Part shown: positions 61,246-64,000 of the stretch, in pieces
Layout: each line of letters begins with the position of its first letter
How positions within the stretch are numbered: the first letter of the stretch is position 1
NCBI GenBank assembly: GCA_947501615.1
Contig: CANMWK010000005.1
Location: forward strand, 124,001-188,000
DNA from: an uncultured Tenacibaculum sp.
Lineage (GTDB): Bacteria > Bacteroidota > Bacteroidia > Flavobacteriales > Flavobacteriaceae
DNA length: 64,000 bases
Reading direction: 5' to 3'
Position numbers and translations under genes: made by a program
Notes under the pieces: generated by a model
Told to the model about the DNA's origin: nothing
Seen by the model: only the letters and a program-made list of their open reading frames with translations
Databases searched by the model: none

Positions 61246-62745
61246 ATGGCATTTCTCATTCAAGAAGTACAAAGCTTAGATCAACAAATTAATCAATCTT
61301 TTCATGAAGCGACGAGTTGGTTTACCGATGCAATCTTATATCAAATTCCGATAACAAATACCATTTCTATTCCTTGGGTGTTAATCATTCTTGTACTTGG
61401 CGCATTGTATTTTTCAATCTATTTCAAAGGAATAAATATCCGTAGCTTTTTAACTTCAGTAAATATTATTAGAGGAAAATATGATCATGTTGATATTCCA
61501 AATCAAGAAGATATTAAAGAAACAATACGAGTTGAAGGTAACGGAGAGGTTTCGCATTTCCAGGCATTAACAGCGGCTCTATCAGCAACAGTGGGTTTAG
61601 GTAATATAGCCGGAGTTGCCATTGCCTTATCTATCGGTGGAGCCGGAGCTACATTTTGGATGATTGTTATCGGATTACTCGGAATGGCGTCAAAATTTGT
61701 CGAATGTACTTTAGGTGTAAAATATAGAGAAATAGCAAAAGACGGAACTGTTTTTGGCGGACCGATGTATTATCTTAAAAAAGGTTTTTCACAATTAGGT
61801 TTTTCTAAAGTAGGAAAATTGTTGTCGATTTTATTCGCAGTAATGTGTATTGGAGGTTCTTTTGGAGGAGGAAATATGTTTCAGGTAAATCAAGCATTTA
61901 AACTATTTGAATATGTTACTGGAGCAGAAGAAAGTTTTATTTATGGAAAAGGTTGGGTTTTCGGATGTATCATGGCCATTTTTGCTGGAATAGTAATTAT
62001 TGGCGGAATTAAAAAAATAGCAAAAGTAACAGACAAAGTTGTGCCTGTTATGGTGGTCGTATATGTGCTTGCTGTTATTGTAGTTTTATTAACTAATTTT
62101 TCTGAAATTCCAAATGCGATATCACAAATTATCAACGGAGCGTTTCATCCAGAAGGAATTGCAGGTGGTTTTATTGGAGTTATGATTCAAGGTTTTCGTC
62201 GTGGCGCATTTTCAAATGAAGCAGGAATCGGATCTTCTTCGATAGCACATGCAGCAGTGAAAACGAATTATGCAGCGAGTGAAGGTTTAGTAGCTTTATT
62301 AGAACCTTTTATTGATACTGTTATTGTTTGTACTATGACAGCCTTGGCGTTAATTATAACAGGACAAATAACCGCTGGAAATGAAGTGTCTTTTGAACAA
62401 GGAGCAATTTTAACTTCTAAAGCTCTAGAAAGTAGTATTTCTTGGTTTCCATATGTGTTAACTATAGCTGTGATTTTATTTGCGTTTTCTTCTATGATTT
62501 CTTGGTCGTATTATGGTTATCAAGCTTGGACGTTTCTCTTCGGAAGAAATAAAACTATCGGAAATATTTACAAAGTCATCTTTTGCATATTTACAGTTGT
62601 TGGAGCAGCAGCGACTTTAAATGCAGTAACCGATTTTTCTGATGCTATGGTTTTTTCTATGATGGTACCTAATATGATAGGTTTAGTTGTATTAGCTCCG
62701 CAAGTATTAAAAGAACTTAAAAAATATAAATTAAAGATCAAGTAA
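61246..62745 (+). CDS. Sodium:alanine/glycine symporter (AGCS family)
   Basis: AGCS transporters carry alanine or glycine with Na+. The 499-residue protein has about 11 helices, and includes the family motifs ATVGLGNIAGVAIALSIGGAGATFWM and FRRGAFSNEAGIGSSSIAHAA. Its N-terminal 45 residues are polar and predicted outside the bilayer. The protein is a complete family member, and specificity between alanine and glycine is not settled. Confidence 0.93.
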   Translation: MAFLIQEVQSLDQQINQSFHEATSWFTDAILYQIPITNTISIPWVLIILVLGALYFSIYFKGINIRSFLTSVNIIRGKYDHVDIPNQEDIKETIRVEGNGEVSHFQALTAALSATVGLGNIAGVAIALSIGGAGATFWMIVIGLLGMASKFVECTLGVKYREIAKDGTVFGGPMYYLKKGFSQLGFSKVGKLLSILFAVMCIGGSFGGGNMFQVNQAFKLFEYVTGAEESFIYGKGWVFGCIMAIFAGIVIIGGIKKIAKVTDKVVPVMVVVYVLAVIVVLLTNFSEIPNAISQIINGAFHPEGIAGGFIGVMIQGFRRGAFSNEAGIGSSSIAHAAVKTNYAASEGLVALLEPFIDTVIVCTMTALALIITGQITAGNEVSFEQGAILTSKALESSISWFPYVLTIAVILFAFSSMISWSYYGYQAWTFLFGRNKTIGNIYKVIFCIFTVVGAAATLNAVTDFSDAMVFSMMVPNMIGLVVLAPQVLKELKKYKLKIK

Positions 62746-62840
62746 AATAAACATTAATTAAAAATGTGTTTATAAGAACATGAAACTTACTAGAAAAAAA
62801 ATAAAACCGTAATTTTAAACTCCATTAATTAAACCAAAAC

Positions 62841-64000
62841 ATGAAAAAAACTCTCATTTTTCTGTTAACAGCAACTATAATTAGTAGCTGTGATACAGAT
62901 AAAAAAGAAAAAGCTAATGAAACTAAAGCTGTTGCTACTGTTAACAAAGCAGAGCAAAAGAAAGATAGTGCTAATATTAAGCATTTTTTTAATGCAGCAT
63001 TAACTGAAGGAAAGTCATACGAATGGCTACGCGATTTAACTCAAAATATTGGAGGTCGTTTATCGGGTTCTCCACAAGCTGCTAAAGCTGTTGTTTGGGG
63101 TGAACAACTAATGAAAGACGTAGGTTTAGATTCTGTGTGGTTACAACCTGTTATGGTGCCACATTGGGTTCGAGGAGAAAAAGAAGAAGCGTATTATACT
63201 GTAAACGGAAAGAAAAAAGATGTTCCTGTTTGTGCTTTAGGTTTCTCAATTGCTACTCCTGCATCTGGAATTAAAGCTGAAGTTATTGAAGTAAAAAGTT
63301 TAAAAGAAGCTGAAGAATTAGGCGACAAACTAAAAGGAAAAATAGTATTCTTTAACGGAGCTTTCGATGAAACTTTAATCAATACTTTTCAAGCTTACGG
63401 AGGTTGTGTTGGACAACGTTTTTCTGGAGCAAGAATTTGTGGACAGTTTGGTGCTAAAGGAGTAATTGTTCGTTCAATGACTAACGGAATTAATGATTAT
63501 CCTCATACTGGAACAATGAGTTATGGAGAAATGCCAAAAGAACAATACATTCCTGCAGCAGCAATTAGTTCGAGAGAAGCAGAAAATTTAAGTGCAGATT
63601 TAAAAAAGAATCCAAGTTTACAGTTTTACTTCAAGCAAAGTTGTGAAACATTACCAGATGCGCCATCTCATAACGTTGTAGGTGAAATAAAAGGAAGTGA
63701 AAATCCAGAAAAAATTATTGTTGTAGGTGGACATTTAGATTCTTGGGATTTAGGTGAAGGAGCTCACGACGACGGAACAGGAGTTGTACAATCTTTAGAA
63801 GTAGCCTACTTATTAAAGAAGAATAACATAAAACCTAAAAATACAATTCGAATCGTATTCTTTATGAATGAAGAAAACGGAACTCGTGGAGCGAAAGAAT
63901 ATGCTAGATTAGCAAAATTGAATAAAGAAGTTCATGTTGCTGGTTTGGAAAGTGATGCAGGTGGGCATACACCTAGAGGTTTTTCTATTGACGCAAATGC
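62841..64000 (+). CDS. M28-family peptidase lipoprotein, 3' end beyond the window
   Basis: The first 386 codons are present. The signal ends in the lipobox SSC (about residue 16), then an acidic linker leads to a prodomain-like part (LTQNIGGRLSGSP, like carboxypeptidase Q), a PA-like insertion (residues 130-240) and the M28 zinc domain: GGHLDSWDLGEGAHDDGTG with His and Asp ligands and MNEENGTRGAKE with the catalytic Glu pair. It should be an extracytoplasmic aminopeptidase or carboxypeptidase of the Q type. It starts with ATG at 62841, 95 bases downstream of the symporter stop. Confidence 0.9.
   Translation, partial: MKKTLIFLLTATIISSCDTDKKEKANETKAVATVNKAEQKKDSANIKHFFNAALTEGKSYEWLRDLTQNIGGRLSGSPQAAKAVVWGEQLMKDVGLDSVWLQPVMVPHWVRGEKEEAYYTVNGKKKDVPVCALGFSIATPASGIKAEVIEVKSLKEAEELGDKLKGKIVFFNGAFDETLINTFQAYGGCVGQRFSGARICGQFGAKGVIVRSMTNGINDYPHTGTMSYGEMPKEQYIPAAAISSREAENLSADLKKNPSLQFYFKQSCETLPDAPSHNVVGEIKGSENPEKIIVVGGHLDSWDLGEGAHDDGTGVVQSLEVAYLLKKNNIKPKNTIRIVFFMNEENGTRGAKEYARLAKLNKEVHVAGLESDAGGHTPRGFSIDAN

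Overview
The window is about 64 kb of AT-rich chromosomal DNA from a member of the Bacteroidota, almost certainly the family Flavobacteriaceae. The evidence is a gliding-motility lipoprotein (GldI), a secreted peptidase with a C-terminal type IX secretion (T9SS) sorting domain, many short Bacteroidota lipoprotein signals, promoters matching the Bacteroidota TTG / TAnnTTTG pattern, weak or absent Shine-Dalgarno sites, and flavobacterial gene orders (ribH, a small membrane protein, mutL, rhomboids; GldI next to other prolyl isomerases). The genus cannot be fixed from sequence alone. I saw no rRNA, tRNA, CRISPR array, insertion sequence or prophage.

Layout. 1-4328: the 5' end of rlmH on the minus strand, then nadC, a small secreted protein, an O-acetyltransferase and a peptidyl-dipeptidase lipoprotein. 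4329-11292: an accessory island of secreted proteins and lipoproteins of mostly unknown function, with two pairs of paralogues, a duplicated terminator, an NlpC/P60-like lipoprotein and a pentapeptide-repeat protein. 11414-14563: yihY, hisS and folE. 14722-18775: a three-gene operon with a caspase-subtilisin fusion, a second caspase/CHAT-like protein and a small protein resembling PA-IL (LecA) lectins. 18938-25185: a lytic transglycosylase, an alpha/beta hydrolase, a DUF6438 lipoprotein, mtaB, and a divergent acetyltransferase, ABM-domain protein and peptide-binding lipoprotein.

25470-32495: a T9SS-exported M36 metallopeptidase, an unknown 123-residue protein, and a btaA-btaB pair for betaine lipid synthesis that converges on a geranylgeranyl-reductase-like flavoprotein. 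39825 down to 31356 on the minus strand: one compact run of eight genes (small membrane protein, mutL, rhomboid, AAA ATPase with TPRs, TPR membrane protein, rhomboid, EEP-family hydrolase, flavoprotein) preceded by a good promoter. 39986-43405: ribH and a TPR membrane protein on the minus strand, then recF, a DUF721 gene and an unknown gene on the plus strand. 43685-48472: ndk, then nrnA, gldI, two more periplasmic prolyl isomerases and a PAP2 phosphatase.

48618-64000: an outer-membrane barrel protein, mdh, an acetyltransferase, a minus-strand operon (ftsE, two glycosyltransferases, a 2OG-Fe(II) oxygenase) whose second glycosyltransferase has no canonical start codon, a giant TPR protein with an outer-membrane barrel partner, a membrane-bound LuxR-type regulator, an AGCS symporter and the beginning of an M28 peptidase.

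The best candidate for an under-described system is the caspase-subtilase / CHAT / lectin-like operon at 14722-18775. Next are the rhomboid-AAA-TPR-rhomboid cluster, the tandem secreted paralogues at 4.4-9.5 kb, and the glycosyltransferase with an apparent non-canonical start.
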